From NCBI RefSeq assembly GCF_947179165.1, contig NC_077245.1, positions 15,966,740-16,030,739 of the forward strand: a stretch of DNA of 64,000 bases. The letters run 5' to 3'. Below the pieces are notes generated by a model. The model was given only the letters and a program-made list of their open reading frames with translations, was not told the DNA's origin and did no database searches. Below, piece after piece: positions 36,157-49,833 of this stretch. This stretch comes from Solanum dulcamara (taxonomy: Eukaryota; Streptophyta; Magnoliopsida; Solanales; Solanaceae). The translations under genes were made by a program, and so were the position numbers. The stretch's first letter is position 1. Each line of letters begins with the position of its first letter.

Positions 36157-38322
36157 TAATTAATTTAAGAAATATCAACCTTTAACTTCTTTGGGGAACA
36201 TGGAAAAAGTATGAGGAAGAAAAATTATGCTATGGGTTGTTGGAGATCATAAAGTGTGTTTCCAAAAGCTTTTTAAGTACCAACAATGTTGGGTGCACAA
36301 TAGCGTGAATTGCTAACGTGTGCCTATTAATCAGAAATGGGACGATGAAGGAAGAAGAAGAAACTCATCAAGTTGGTGGTGAAACCTAAAATAGATCTGA
36401 TATGTTTAGTAGGTAATGAGGAAAAGCAAGAGTCGGCAAGCAATGGAACAACGATCTCTTCTCCCCTCGAGGGAGGTCACCCCAAACACTAATAGAACAG
36501 TAACAGAAACAGGATCCAGCAATGTGACGCATGATATGGTAACTAATATTACTTAGCACAATTTTGAACAAAGAATTTTAAGAATAGCATATTATATTGT
36601 CGAATTAGTTCAAAGAAGTATGGAAAATAGTGCGGTTATGGTGGGCGGGCGGAGTGAATTTAAAACAACAAATTATGTCATGTAAGGTAAATTAAAATTT
36701 GTGCGGCTCAAGTCTAAATCCATCCCACATCTGCTCCACCCTGCTCCAGTGCTATTCCTATTCCCAACACTTTTCATCTCAGTAAAAACAAGAAATATTA
36801 GGATTTACCAATTGTGCGTGTTGATGCCAGATGGTTTTGCTGAACCTAACATTTTCCACAAAACCGAAGTGATGATTACATTTGTTAATATAGTACAATA
36901 TTTGTAACTCTCATAAGTCTTGTAAGGTAATTGTCATTGTTAAGAATGCCATAAGTTTATTATCGATATTAAATTAAATATCTATACTAAAAATTATGAC
37001 ATTGAATTAAATGTCTGTATATTAATTTGTGATATATAAGAGGCATAATAATGAATTATTGTATATATCTTTAGTTTCTTGCAATGATAGATATTTAAAA
37101 TAAATATTAATTCATATATTCTTATAAAACAAAAACACTATCACATATTAAATTACAAAATAAATTTATATTGTTAGTGCACATAATTTAGATCCTATAA
37201 ATTTCATACAAGAATGATAATATGTCAAGAATCGACCTCCAGATATTTCGCTGCTTCTCTATAATTGTAGCGATAGAAGAAAGTCGGGGTCAAATAGAAA
37301 TATTATTTATATTATCAAGTTGCTTTTATCTTTTTAGAAAGTAAATTATTTTTTTAACTTTAAAAGTACAAAGTAATACTTTTTATAAAGAATTATTCAT
37401 AATACCTTTGTGGTAACCTGATGAGTGTGTAAAAATTAAAGTGACACTGTATATGCTATTTATTTTTTTATGACAAGAAAAACTTGCAACCGCTACTCTT
37501 TAGGTGCACACAATATAAAACTCCCGCTTTCATGCAATAGCTCACAAATCATTTATTCCGATCTGATTTCTCAGGTAATGATGACACCTACTTCAATGCA
37601 TCAGTAGGTAAGCCTAACTCATAGCCTGGAGCCTGAAGCAACGGGCTATAAAGTGGAAGAGAAACAAAAGAAACACAAACCAATAATAATGAGAAGAAGG
37701 AGGAGCCAACATAGGTACATATCCAAAGAACCATACCCAAGACCTAACATCAATCGATATTTGAGCATCTAACCAAAATAAGAGTACAAGGCTTTTACAA
37801 TTACAATATAGATACAGAAAGTTTTCGAAAGTAAATAAAGACAAGTCTTAGACCAAAACAAATGGAAATCGGCAACTTTGGGAGCCAGGAGCTCACCAAA
37901 TCTATGAATCCAAGCTTCTCTGCACAAAATCTAAATCACCTACGATAACCCATACTATGATATACAGGGTGCAGAAGTGTAATATGAGTACCAAACAAAT
38001 GGTATTCAGTTGCCATAGGTCGGCTGATCCCCACAGATAAAGCAAGTATAAATAACATATAAACAAGGTAAGTACATCACAAGTAACTAAGCAGGATCTA
38101 ACACAAGGTAGAACAAGAAATAAGAGTGAAGAAATATAATACATGGAGAAAGGAAACAGAGTCAATGAATGCACATGTAAGAGAAAGGCAACAACCTATT
38201 TACAACAATGAAGCACTATAGGAGTCAACTAAGCAAGAACAGAAAACTAACGATCATAACTAATTACATAGTCACCTAAGGTGTAATGACCTATTCCGTT
38301 GTTACTAAAAGTATATGTGGTG
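36153..38322. other. AT-rich stretch without recognisable gene (unit 1)
   Basis: Nothing could be identified. A plus-strand frame at 36630-36906 is open in unit 2 (56968-57255, 95 codons) but has a TAA here (CATGTAAG versus CATGCAAG). It matches no family I know. Confidence 0.4.
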
Positions 38323-41092
38323 TGTTATATCCCGCATTTTGGTATTTTCGGATAATTCAAGAAAAATCGCGGGAAGTTTAAAACAAGGCCATATTTTTTT
38401 TGTTTAGTACACAAGTTGCTTATGAAAATTTTGAATTGGAAATATCAAGAATGGCTAGAGAAACAAATATGGACTTGATCACCACTTGGGCCTAGGTGGC
38501 CATCCATAGTGATGGCAAAGCCCATATGGATTTTAAAAAAAGAATAGAAAAAGGCCCAAAAGATGACTTATTAGTCATCTTGGTTTCCATTCCTAGAACT
38601 TTCAAAAAAGTTGGAGAAAGAAAGAAGGGAAAAAAAATTAAGAGAGGAAAAATTGGCATAACTAAGGATTTCATCCCTTGAAATCTTGTTTCAAAAATTA
38701 TTTCTTCTAGTATTCCAAGCAAGTTGAAGGCCCTAATCAACATAAAGTGATTGTTGGAACAAGAAGACTATTCATTCTTGCAAGGCACAATTCTAGCCAA
38801 GTTGAAGAACTAAGTGGTAAAGGTAAGGTTTCAATCTTCTTTATATGTTATGGATGGTTGGTATATGTTGTAGAGTGAAGAAATGGATGAAAAATTCATG
38901 AAAATATGCATGTAGTTGTGTGTCCAAATATAGGGGTGGTTTGACAAGTTATGGTGAATTGATTCTATTTAGTGTTTTAGTTGTTGTTATGGATTCTATG
39001 TTGCTAATAAAAGCTTAAGGATCCTTATAAAGTTGTAGTAGTTGGAGACTTGTTTTAGAAGTTTGTAAATTTAATATAATGTTCTTGCATATATGGAAGC
39101 TAATATTGTTAGTATGATGTGGTTAGTGTGTAAATTATTGGGTTGTGGTAATTGAAATTGAAAGAAGGGATTAGATTGTTATTGTTCTTATTGGAATTGG
39201 AAGGTCTTGGAGAAAGTAGTATATTAACTTGGTATGGTTGTGGTAAATTGACCGAGATGAAATCGCAGATTGTTGTTGATAAAATTGGCTGAGTTAGATT
39301 CTCGGGGATGGTGTATTTACAGGGGAAGTGCTGTCGAAATTTCGGTAGACAAAATGTTAGTTTAGAATGAGGTTCTTGGATACCTATAGCTAATGTTGGC
39401 ATTCATTAATCTTGTTATAGATTTTGGAAAGGCCAAGAGTTAAGTGGGGTGACTAAGGAAGCGGACAAGGTATGTAAGGCTTACCCTTTTTTTTCAGTGC
39501 ATGATTCCAATGTTATGGTTTCATAAGTGCTTCCATATATTCTTTGTTTTCAAAAGCTAGGTGTCAATGGTCCCAAGGAAATGACTACTTTTTCCTATAA
39601 CCTGTCAATGTTTTCCAAAATGTCTATAATTTTCCAAAACAAAGGTTTACAGTATTACAAGCTTTTATGACAATGATGATGGATATGTTTTACAACGACA
39701 TTGACAATGTCGAGGATGAGAATATGTCTACGATGGCTATGATAAGAACAATTTCATGTATGTAATGTTTACCCTTCTTTTTCTTGGCATGTTTTGATAT
39801 AAGTATATAGAGCTACCCTTTATTTTGGCATGATTTTATGAAACAAGTATATGACATTTTATACAATTTCAAGGAAGTCTTATTCATAAAGCCACTAGGA
39901 TGGCCCATTTTCTTGAGTTTCCAAAGGATATTTTTCTCGTGCTTAGATACGTGTATATGATTCCAAAAGTTTTATTTTTATATAATCCATGGTAATTTTT
40001 TAAAGGTACTTGACATGACTCTTATCTTGATTTTGAATCATAGCTCATTCTGATTATTCTATGAGTCTTGAAAATTGGTCCTATTTGCGTATGTATACGA
40101 TTTGGCATCTTATGAGACTGTGAACTTATTCTACGTTCTCTTAATATTATCCTATGTTGATAATCTCATCTTATAATGATTTTTCCTTCAAGGTGAGACA
40201 AAGTGACCATGATTAATCTATAATATAATCGGAGGTTACCGACCTTCCGTCACTCCGATAGATACATGACTTTCGTTGAGCTCTCCTGCATGCTGTCTAT
40301 ATGTATATGTATATGTATATGGGGGATATGGGGAGGTGTATATGTGGCGCTATAGACGCATTCCCACCTGATCAGTTGGAGTAATTTCCATCCCGAATGC
40401 GGGATGCTCGGACGCGGGACATATGTGGGTGAGCTAATGTTGTTCGGTGATATGACTTTTATTTTCTATGTATATGAAAAAGAAATTTTTTAAAGTAAAG
40501 ACAAGCATGCATGGCATCTGGCCTAAAAGGGCACTCATATGTACAGGATACTCTCTTATCTCACTATATGTTCTATGATTCTATGATATGGTTGTTCATA
40601 CCTTATGTTCTTTGTTATGCTGATTTTCATGCCTTACATACTCAGTACATTACTCGTACTGACCCTCTTTTTCTCCGGGGGGCTGCATTTCATGCCGCGC
40701 AAGTACACCCAGATGAGAAAAAGCTATTGTAGAAGATGTTCCAATAGGGTTAGCAACTCCACTTGTTCCTGGAGTGCGTCCGAGTCAGAGTATATGCAAT
40801 ATGAGGTTTCGTTCAAAGTTAGAGACTTTGCATACAGAGTCGTGGGTATAGAGTGTCATCTTTGTAAACGGCGCCACCAACCGATATGTTATTATGTCGT
40901 ATGTCATGAGTTTTATGGGATGATAGATTTTGAAAAAAATAATAATTTGGGAAGCTTAGTTATGTTTTTTTCCATTTCTTATTGATGTAAAAGTCTAAGG
41001 AGATTAAGTATGAACTATGAAGCAGTGGGTTCGCTCGGCTCTAAGCATGGGGTCGGGTACCCATCACACCCTATTGATATTGGGGTGTGACA
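38323..41092 (+). mobile_element. Sense solo LTR, third Gypsy family, 2770 bp (unit 1)
   Basis: It runs from TGTTATATCCCGC to GGGGTGTGACA. It is flanked by TGGTG on the left and TGGTA on the right; in unit 2 both flanks are TGGTA, so the original target duplication was TGGTA and one base has mutated here. There is no internal coding region. The insertion and its collapse to a solo LTR preceded the segmental duplication. Confidence 0.9.
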
Positions 41093-42273
41093 TGGTAAAG
41101 GTATACGAATCTCATTCGTCATAAGACTAGGTTCAATTCCTTGGTATAAGAGTGTATTAGCTGTGAATTAAGGTCATACAATGCTCCTAACACAAAGTTA
41201 AGTTGAAAGTATTTTTCCAACTTAATTTCGGACATAAGTTTAAACTCGGGTAAACTTCAAACAACCATAGTTCGCAGCCTATAATGAATTCGGTGGTAGT
41301 GACCTATCAAATTAAAAGTCTATGAGTCTTCTTTCCAACTCCATCAAGTTTGCTTTATTTTGAGTTTGGAGTAAAACATTGTCCAGCCTGAGGCGCCATG
41401 GCGGGATCCGACGGGCCTGAATTAAAAAGTGGAATAATTTTATTATCTCCTTATTCCTTTAAGTACCAAAATTGTTGAGGGTTACCCTAGGCTTGTAGAG
41501 AAGGGAGGAAGGAAAATTTAGCGAAAGGGAGGCTACAACCCATAGATTCATGCCTATCTCCATTATTTTTCCGTTTGTAAGTCAAGGATCATGCTATAAT
41601 TCTTCTACAACTATTTGACACCTAGGTAGTCTACTTTTTCTTAATTGAGCCATTATTAATTATTTCTATCACTTAATATAATGTAGATTGAAGGGAGAAT
41701 TCATGCCTATGCCTTTAGGCACGGAGTTTGGATAGTTGGATAATTGTTAATTGTTGTTTAAAGTGGGAATGTATAATGTGGGTTATAATTATTATGTCAC
41801 TAGTGATCCAATCTTTGAAAGTTAACCTTGGTGAAAACTGTTAAGAAGGTCAATGACTCTTGTGAGATTAAATGTAGACAATTACTGAGTTATTATGAAA
41901 TACTGAGACTTGGGGGTTATGGCTATTGAGGTGTATATAGGGATAGGATTATATAATGATTGAGTGTGTTCATGCTTATTATTCTCAGTAGTAACTTGAG
42001 TAATGTGAATCATGAAATAAAAGGGTGAATATAAACGACTTAGTATTGACAAATATAATGTCATAAAGCTATTTGATTACCTATGGCTGTAGGTGATGAT
42101 TTTACATTCCTGTCTATGTTGTATGTGCTTCTTACTATAATTGATAGTATTGTCTGAATGTGTGAGACTAGGAGAGATGTAATAATCTTAATGAAATAAA
42201 TTTTGAGATCAATTACATGTAATGAACATGTTATTTAATTATGAGAGTATGTGAATTATTAATTATGAATTGC

Positions 42274-42545
42274 GATCGGGTGTCACATGCCGACTCATAT
42301 ATATATAAAGATTAGGTGTCACATTCCGACACAAATACATAAATAAGGATAGAGTGTCACATGCCAACACATATACATATAGGGATCGAGTGTCACATGC
42401 TGACACACACATATATAAGGATCAGGTGTCACATTTTGGCACATATGCATACAGGGACCAGATGCCACATTCCAACACATATATAGGGATCGAGTGTCAC
42501 GTGCCGACACATATACATATAAGAATAGGGTGTTGCGTTTCGACA
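42274..42545 (+). repeat. Minisatellite with GTGTCACATGCCGACAC units (unit 1)
   Basis: About seven diverged units of 35-46 bases follow the pattern GGATCGAGTGTCACATGCCGACACATATACATATA. Each holds a short inverted motif (TGTCAC...GACACA). The reading frames on both strands over it are repeat by-products. Confidence 0.88.
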
Positions 42546-42566
42546 CACAGACACATACACACACAC

Positions 42567-42600
<34 letters not shown>

Positions 42601-42606
42601 ATATGT
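42545..42606. repeat. Compound (AC)n(AT)n microsatellite (unit 1)
   Basis: An ACAC run passes into AT repeats broken by one TTTAT. The unit-2 array at 62871-62930 has an uninterrupted and longer AT part. Confidence 0.93.
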
Positions 42607-43416
42607 ATAATCTAACAGTTTGGTATGGATTCCATGAGAGGACCAAGTATGTGTTATGAAACATGCTTATCATGTGTAATAATGGCTATGAAAAGACTAA
42701 AGGTCCAAGTCTTTATCATGTTGACTGTTATAATTGAGATTGACATTGTGTAATTGTATATTTCTCTTGAAATGGTAAATTGCTAATGTGTTCCTGTATA
42801 TGCATGTACGAATTATGTTATGGTTGCTAGAGGCTTATCTATTTTAGGTATGAGGTTGTGGGTAAACAAATAGAGAGAAGTTGATGTATTTTTTAGTGAG
42901 ATTAGTGACTTAGAGTCAGATATTCATGGTGTCTTATTGATGCATGTGTAAAAGGGAGGCTTGAGAGAGAATGAAGAGGTTTTTTATGCATGCACCCGCT
43001 ATGACGAGGCCGCCATAGCGAGTTACGTCCCGCTATAGCAGGCTAGTACAGTTAAAAGAGGAGTCTTAGTCCATCTAAATATTTCCCTCTTTCAAGTGAG
43101 ATGCTAATTATTCTAGTCCAGGTGTTGCTGTGAAAGTTTAAGGAAGTAGAGTGATTAAACAATGTTAGTGATGGCCCGTAGTTCGAAAATTCCTCTATGT
43201 GTTATAAGGGCTAGGCCTTGATCTGGATTAGAGTTGAAAGTGGACTAACTAGAATGGATAAGTATTACTCTTAAATGATAGTAAGGAGGTAAATGAGAAT
43301 TATAAGAGCTTGTGCATAAAAGCTTGGTGGTGTATTTCTTCAATAGAATCTTTTCTTCTTTGTTGATTTCTTTATATTATGCACTGAGTATCAGATTGAC
43401 CGATGATGCCTATCAG

Positions 43417-43450
43417 CTGAGGCGAGAGCTATACCTTCTGGAACCGGAGG
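43417..43450. other. 34-bp indel between the duplicated units
   Basis: CTGAGGCGAGAGC...ACCGGAGG lies between CCTATCAG and TACGTGTTATT here. In unit 2 these two flanks are joined directly (at about 63737). Which state is ancestral cannot be told from the window. Confidence 0.85.
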
Positions 43451-43978
43451 TACGTGTTATTTGAACTGATACTAATCTTTCCATGTTACTTTGCATAGTC
43501 TGGTTGCAAGGTTAGTAAGGTTTCATACGTTAAGATGACGATGATCTCCAACAACTTCTACTCCTCCTTCCCTATAATGGAAAATGTGTCTTGTTTTATT
43601 TATACTCTGTGTATCCTGAAAAGCACTTGTACCAGTATACACTAGTTCTTTGGGAGGGTTTTCAGTGTATCTTCATAACTATTTTAATTAGTAAAGAGAT
43701 TTCTTATATTTTGTTAACTTCCGCAATTGACTTAATTTTTCAAAATTGGTGTAAGGATTCTTCTATCTAGGTGTTAGAATATATTCCCGCATGACCCGGT
43801 GGGTTGGGTGGTAACATAAAGACCAATCTAACTCAGCCTAGCAGGGAGTACTAACAATAAAGCCAAACTAAGACCCCCTATTAACTAACTACAAATGCAA
43901 CATAAGATAAGTACAATTATAGTCAAATAATAACCGCACGGATGCTCATAGCCCCAAAAGGTACAAACAATAACAAAC

Positions 43979-46300
43979 TGTCACGACCCAAGCCTAGGGC
44001 CTAGACATGACATGGCGAATGAGAAACCCGAAAGTACCTCAATCAAGCCTCTTAGCATTCTTTTAGCCTTTCATAGGTAATGATGATAAATAAACAAGCG
44101 GAAATCATAATAGTAAATCTTCAACTTACATATGTCCAACAATACCTCTAACTATTAGATTTAACGGGGCTAAGACAAGTCCCTAGCTCACCCTCAATCA
44201 TAATAGAAGAAATGTCATAGTAAAATATCTTAACATATCATAAACTAGAAAGATAAAGGAATATTGTTTCTGAAACATGGGAACTCACCAAAAGTAGTCT
44301 CCAATGGAATGTCAACTAGCCACGTGGAGGAGAACGAGGAGGAGCACCGATTCCTACATAGTGATATCATGTAGGCAAAAGAGTATGCGTTAGTACTTTG
44401 AATGTATTAAGTATGTAAGGATGCATGAACATTGAGGAAACATTAAAACATTTATGTAATATGGAACATAATTTAATGTATGTATAATGAATCATATATA
44501 TATCCTTTAAAACATTCATTTTGTGGGAAATGAACCATAACTGACATTTAAGACCATGCGAGCTATTACATGGAATCCAACATAACCCCCTACGTTGGCC
44601 GGGAAGACTACTTGTTGGGTAGAACTCCGTTAACTTCATTCATTTCTTTAACTTTAACTTTAAGGGCTATTTATGAATCCATTAGCCTAAGCTTACAAGG
44701 GGTCCTATGTTGACACATAGTTAATGAGACAAGGGGTTGCTACTAGGATTCCCTTACCGAATCCCACCTCAATGCCTCATTCGGTGCTAGGTCAATCCCA
44801 CAGAATAGTTTAATACTTCAAAATATTCATAGCATATAACTTGAGAATTCAAACATCATATTCGGTAGAATAGCTCATTAAAACATTTGATAATTCAAAT
44901 ATGCAAGAATTGTCCTTATTGCATAAAGAATCCATCATTCATATAATTTCATCATTCTTTCATTTCATAAGACTCCCTTTTTGATCATAGATATTGCTTT
45001 TATAAATATTTATTTGGAGTCAAAGCTTTCAAGTCAAACTTTATAAAAAAAACATTGTAAAACTAGGTGGGTTCAAATCACTTCAACTTGCAAATATGTA
45101 TATAAATAAATATACATAAATACTTTGAAATCCATTAATTAAAAATCATGCTTTAAACAACCCACCATGAATTTCAAGAACCTTTAAATAGATAATTAGA
45201 GGGTTTACTTGTAAATCATCAATTCATACATATGAAATTATGTTGCATCAAAATAGAGCAATAATTATTAGTTTAACCATAATTTATACTATTAAGTAAA
45301 AATAAGAATTAACATAAGAAAATATTACTTGAAATCAAGATATTTAATTGAAAGAGTTTTTGTACTACATGGATGGAAGAACCTATGGATAAATACACAT
45401 ATAACTTACAGTAAAGCTTAAAGAAAATAAATAAATATAATTTATCATATAATCAAAATAATTTAGACATGAGAGTGGAAGGAATACTCTCATTGAAGAC
45501 TTACATACCTGGAAACCGAAGCTTTAGTTGGTACCGCAAGACTTAATGAACACTCTTGAGTCCTAGCTTCTCTCCTTGCCGAAATGTTTTGTGTACTACC
45601 TGGAATATATGAATCACCGGAATAGTATTTCTTTACTACTAAGAACTAAAACTATATTTGAGAATGTGTATAGAGAGAAGATTTGCTTGAGAAAACTTGA
45701 TCAATAAAATGAGGAAATAAAGTGGTATTTATAGGTGGAAAAGAGGGACCTAACAATAAATAAAATAATTATAAAAAAAATCTGAAAATTTAGTGGAATA
45801 TATTGATGTCATGGATGATGTTAAATGGAGGACAATTTATGTCATGAGTGATGTCAAATGTATCTAGATCTTTCTATGGTACGTGAAATGAGTAATTGTT
45901 GACAGAATACTCTTTTTGGGAGCTGCGTTTGAATAAGATAAATTCCTTATTAGGATATGGTGTCTTCATAAGAATTGTAGATATGGAAGGTTAGTTTCAT
46001 ATCGTTCAAAAATCAACTAATTTGGATAAACCTACAGTGAGATATGATTTTTCTTCTATAAATACTCATTTTCGTCACAGCATCCTACCTTACAAACATT
46101 AATTTATTTGACCTACGTAACCTCCGAATCTTAAAATATGGTCTTCATAAACTTTGTAGGTAATGATCTTGTGGTTACTCAGAAATTTGAATCACTCAAT
46201 TTGGATATTCCTATGAAAAGGTATGCCCAAAATACAGAGGTTGTATCATGTTTAGGCGAAAATTGAAACATCATATACAACGTTTTTAGGGGATGTTACA
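43979..46300 (-). mobile_element. Antisense Gypsy solo LTR with TSD CAAAC (unit 2)
   Basis: It runs TGTCACGACCC to GGGGATGTTACA, the reverse complement of the LTR family of the element at 1350-10977. CAAAC flanks it exactly (43974-43978 and 46301-46305). It is the undisturbed equivalent of the outer LTR of unit 1. The matching TSDs show that it arose by a single insertion followed by LTR-LTR collapse. Confidence 0.95.
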
Positions 46301-49300
46301 CAAACATACCCCGACCTCCATAAAATTAGGGAACCAAATAATAAATTAGTATATTGGTAATAGGCGATGTGTGTGAATGCAAGTTTGTAGTAAAAACTAG
46401 TAACATCAAGAAGTCATCAATAACCAATTTTATAGACCCACCATGGTCCTCAACCTGCCAAGTAGGACCATGTAACTCCCTCATTTAGTTCAATGGTACA
46501 CCGACCAGAGAGGCCCATAAGAGATGCGGGAAGTCCATATACATTGTCTGTACCCAAACCAGGTCTTGTACATAAGATATAATATCCATGTAGTTGTACT
46601 GGAGAGTGAGTGTCCAAGCTGATGTAGAAAAGGGAGACGCCATATTGGATAATCAAGTAAAGTCAAGAGCATCCCAGACGCAGCCAATGTAGAAAAAGGG
46701 CGACATCGCGTCAAATATCAATAAAAAATTGAGTGCATCCTCAATGCCTCTGATACTGCCAGTAGAAAAGAAGTACGTCCTTGACGCCTCATAAGTCTCA
46801 AAATTAATATCCAAGTGATTCAGGTGGTAAAACTACTGTTAAAACCAATTTAAAAATAGTAAAAGTTTGAGAATGTGTCTTCTCAAAATAGTAGTGAAAA
46901 TTCAATGAAGAAATTGGGACCGCACCACAAAATATGTGAAAATGTTTAATCAATGCAAGCATGCCATCATCAACATCGAACCAAGATACACACAATCAGA
47001 AATGTAATATAAAATCTTACCACACAACCAAGGCTAAAGGAAACTGACTGAAAATCTAGTCACTCCTCATACACGGCCTCGGGTCCAACAATATGACATT
47101 AGTAGATAAGGCACCACAAGCATACCTCTAAACATAAAGTGAAGTAATTGAGAATTGGCTCAAGGGATGAATATCTTAGGATTGACGCCTTACCCCAAAT
47201 ATGCCACTCTAGCTCACATGTAATTTATACTATATAGTATCTAATAAAACTCAGTCAAAGTGAAACATTGTAGCCTACCTCAAATACGATCACGCGCGTT
47301 CTAAATATATTAATTTGAATCTTTTCACTTACGAATCACCTTCAATTGTTGACACTGTAATAAAATATTGATCACGACATCAATACAAACATTTTAACAC
47401 TAAAATCACATTAATCAAAGACGGACCAAAAATTGAATCTATAACGGAATTGTGGAACCCGCATCAGGAATCTAAAAATTGACTTTGTGAAAAGATTCAT
47501 TTTACCTCCCCAAACTTGTTTCCTAAAACGAAACACAATTCGGAGCTCGGAAAATCAATCCATGCATTTCACTCACCATTAAAGCTAAAAAAAGAAGAAG
47601 AGATGTCCTTTAACAGTCCCGATCACCCTAAGCATAGCCACACCAATTTTGAGCAACCCAGCCTTTGAATCATCCAAAAAAGAGCTAAAATGAGAGAGAA
47701 ATTGCATTTAGAAAAGAGGGTTGAATGCTGATTGTTGGCTTAAAATAAAGTAAGAATTGGTCGCTAAAGTGACTTCTGGTCGCTAAAGTGACTTCTAGTC
47801 GCTAAAAGTCTGCATCAGATATTAGCTATTTTTCTATTTTTTTCAAAGTCCCCGCAGTATCCTCAAGATTCATTCGGTACCCGATAAAATAAACCAGATA
47901 TACTATCCACTAAAATCAACATTCCGGACTCAACAAAATTATTGAATTTTTGAAAAAAATTATTATGACAGAAATACCCCTTCGGGACTCATTAGGCCTA
48001 AACTCAACTTGTCCCCTAAACTCCCAGAATCAAAAGGAAGATCTCATGATCCAAACGAATGGTCTTTCTAGACCAAATTCAACATTCCGAAGCTATTGAC
48101 TCTGACGAAATTGCCATATGACAACTAATTCTTCAAATTTGACCAAAGTCAACTCTAGGCCTTTAAGGTTTCCAAACCCTCGTCTAAGTGCTCAAACTCA
48201 CACCGGAAGCCTTAAGACCCAGACTAAAGGTCTTTCTAGACCAAACTCGACATTCTGGAGTTAACCGCGTTAAAGAAATTTTAATTTGAGCCTGTTTTTC
48301 CAAAATGTTGACCACAGTAAACTTAGGCCAAAGTAAAAAGGCCTAACGGCAAAAATTCACACCGAAAGCCTCGGGGTCAGAGCCTATTATGCCACTATCC
48401 TAAATTGACTCTTCCGGAGCTGATTAGACCGTCACAACTCCATTCTGAGGCCATTTTCCTAGAATTTTGACCTAAGTCAACCATTTAGACTCTAAGAGCT
48501 CCAAAACACAAAAACTGGCATAAAACCCAAGCGAACGACCAGGCGATCAAACTGTCGGCCCCAACAAATTATAAATTACTTGGAGTCACTACAGGAAAGT
48601 TGTGAACTCTGAAAAGATAGGAATATAGAGGAAATGACCTGAAGGGTCATAACACCACACAAGATAGGTAACTCGCACTAAGCAAATCGGCTGCAATGAG
48701 CTGTATATGCCATTTTGAACGTAAAATAAATAGCTGGTAGAACAATTTCAGACATTATTTCTTTCATCTCAGGGCTTTTTATGTTAAGAATTTAATGTAG
48801 TTTTTTTAATTGATGGTTAATTTTAGAACAAAAATATCTAATTACGCTTGTGTTGGTATATATGCAGATTGCTTTATCTCCAAATTTGTCCATCTCTCTA
48901 CGTTACTATTCTAGCGTGCATATAACTATGTTATTATTGAGATTTTAAATTATTTTATTACTACAATAGATAAAAATGCCCTGATGGTTTTAAAATTTGT
49001 TCCTCATTTATTTAACTTACTCTGTGATTTATAAGTGATTAGGAGAGAAGTAAATTACCAAATTGGTCTTTGATCTTTGCAAGTTGTACCAGCCTTATTA
49101 TAATATGTAATGTCTGTGTGTGCCGCAATTTTTTGTATTTATTCCAATAAACGGTTATGCTTTTTAGTGAATAATTCGCAAAAAATGATTTTTTTTATAT
49201 GAACCATCGATCGGTATACAATGAAGAGATCAAAGAAGAAAAGTAACAAACAAAAACGAATTAAGATTCATGTTACAACATCCTTGAAAAAAATATTAAC

Positions 49301-49483
49301 TTGCAAATTTAATCACCCTCGTAGAAATACAAAATACTATAAACTTAACTTATATACATCAACACAGTGCTGTAAAGAATAGTATAAAAATTCTAGTTAA
49401 ACTTGTGAAATACATTTGAATCAAAGAAATACGTTTATTCAATATTAGCACAAGGTAAGGCAACTGAAAGTAAATTTCATCAA
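46301..49483. repeat. Decayed LTR-like or low-copy DNA (unit 2)
   Basis: It matches 13787-16946 with few changes and has no gene I can support. The minisatellite at 47759-47810 has one more 19-20 bp unit than in unit 1. Confidence 0.5.
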
Positions 49484-49645
49484 TTAAACGGAAGGGTTGA
49501 TCTTTTTCTTATCATTCTTGAAGGTGGAGGTGGTAGCTTTCACTATCTTTTCAACAACCATTGCCTTCACTGACTTCTTATCCTTCTTTGGAAACACACT
49601 ACCATTCTTTGATGTGCCTTCTTTTCCCTTTCCATTTTTCTCCAT
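49484..49645 (-). CDS. Small lysine-rich protein, paralogue A (53 aa, unit 2)
   Basis: This is the unit-2 copy of the gene at 16947-17108, intact at the same length. It begins MEKNGKGKEG and has Val at position 30, where the unit-1 copy has Ala. The Glu at position 2 agrees with paralogue B of unit 1, so it is probably the ancestral residue. The same TATA box lies at 49834-49841. Function is unknown. Confidence 0.65.
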   Translation of the reverse strand: MEKNGKGKEGTSKNGSVFPKKDKKSVKAMVVEKIVKATTSTFKNDKKKINPSV

Positions 49646-49833
49646 ATCTTTGTTGAGAATATAACTAAGTAAATAAAATTGTGCTCTCTATAACAACTTA
49701 AACTTTTAGATGAGATGGTCACACGATACTTCAAACAATCTCTTCTCTTAGATGACTTATGAATATGAGGAAGTGGAATTAATATATATTGTTGCTTTAA
49801 CTTGTGATCTTTTGAGGAGTTCATACGTTGAGG

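Larger units (their letters stand above)
1..43714. repeat. Unit 1 of a tandem segmental duplication (interrupted)
   Basis: Base 1 aligns with base 44364 and base 43714 aligns with base 64000. Between these points the two stretches run collinearly and almost identically, apart from three insertions present only here: a Gypsy element, a solo LTR and a LINE. Subtracting those insertions and their target duplications leaves about 19.6 kb, matching the 19.64 kb of the second unit within a few tens of bases. The true left end is outside the window. The junction with unit 2 should lie in 43715-44363, most likely left of the TSD at 43974, unless the array has more copies. Confidence 0.93.
41093..43973 (+). 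repeat. Decayed LTR-like DNA with minisatellite (unit 1)
   Basis: Text such as GAGGCGCCATGGCGGGATCC and AACTCCATCAAGTTTGC is of the kind seen in Solanum Gypsy LTRs, but no ends can be placed. It includes the 42274-42545 minisatellite and a CCGCTATGACGAGGCCGCCA segment. No gene is visible. The unit junction should lie in or just after its last 260 bases. Confidence 0.5.

Noticed and set aside
42274..42545. A regularly spaced array that could suggest a CRISPR locus.
   Set aside because: Units are diverged tandem repeats without unique spacers, and the context is plant retrotransposon DNA.
42319..42659. Opposed open frames with Cys/Val and His/Thr/Tyr repeats over the minisatellites here and at 62630-62994.
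   Set aside because: They are translations of tandem repeats and vary with microsatellite length.
43979..46300. Formation of the tandem duplication by crossing-over between LTRs at this solo LTR.
   Set aside because: A recombinant LTR would have unmatched flanks, but both sides carry CAAAC.
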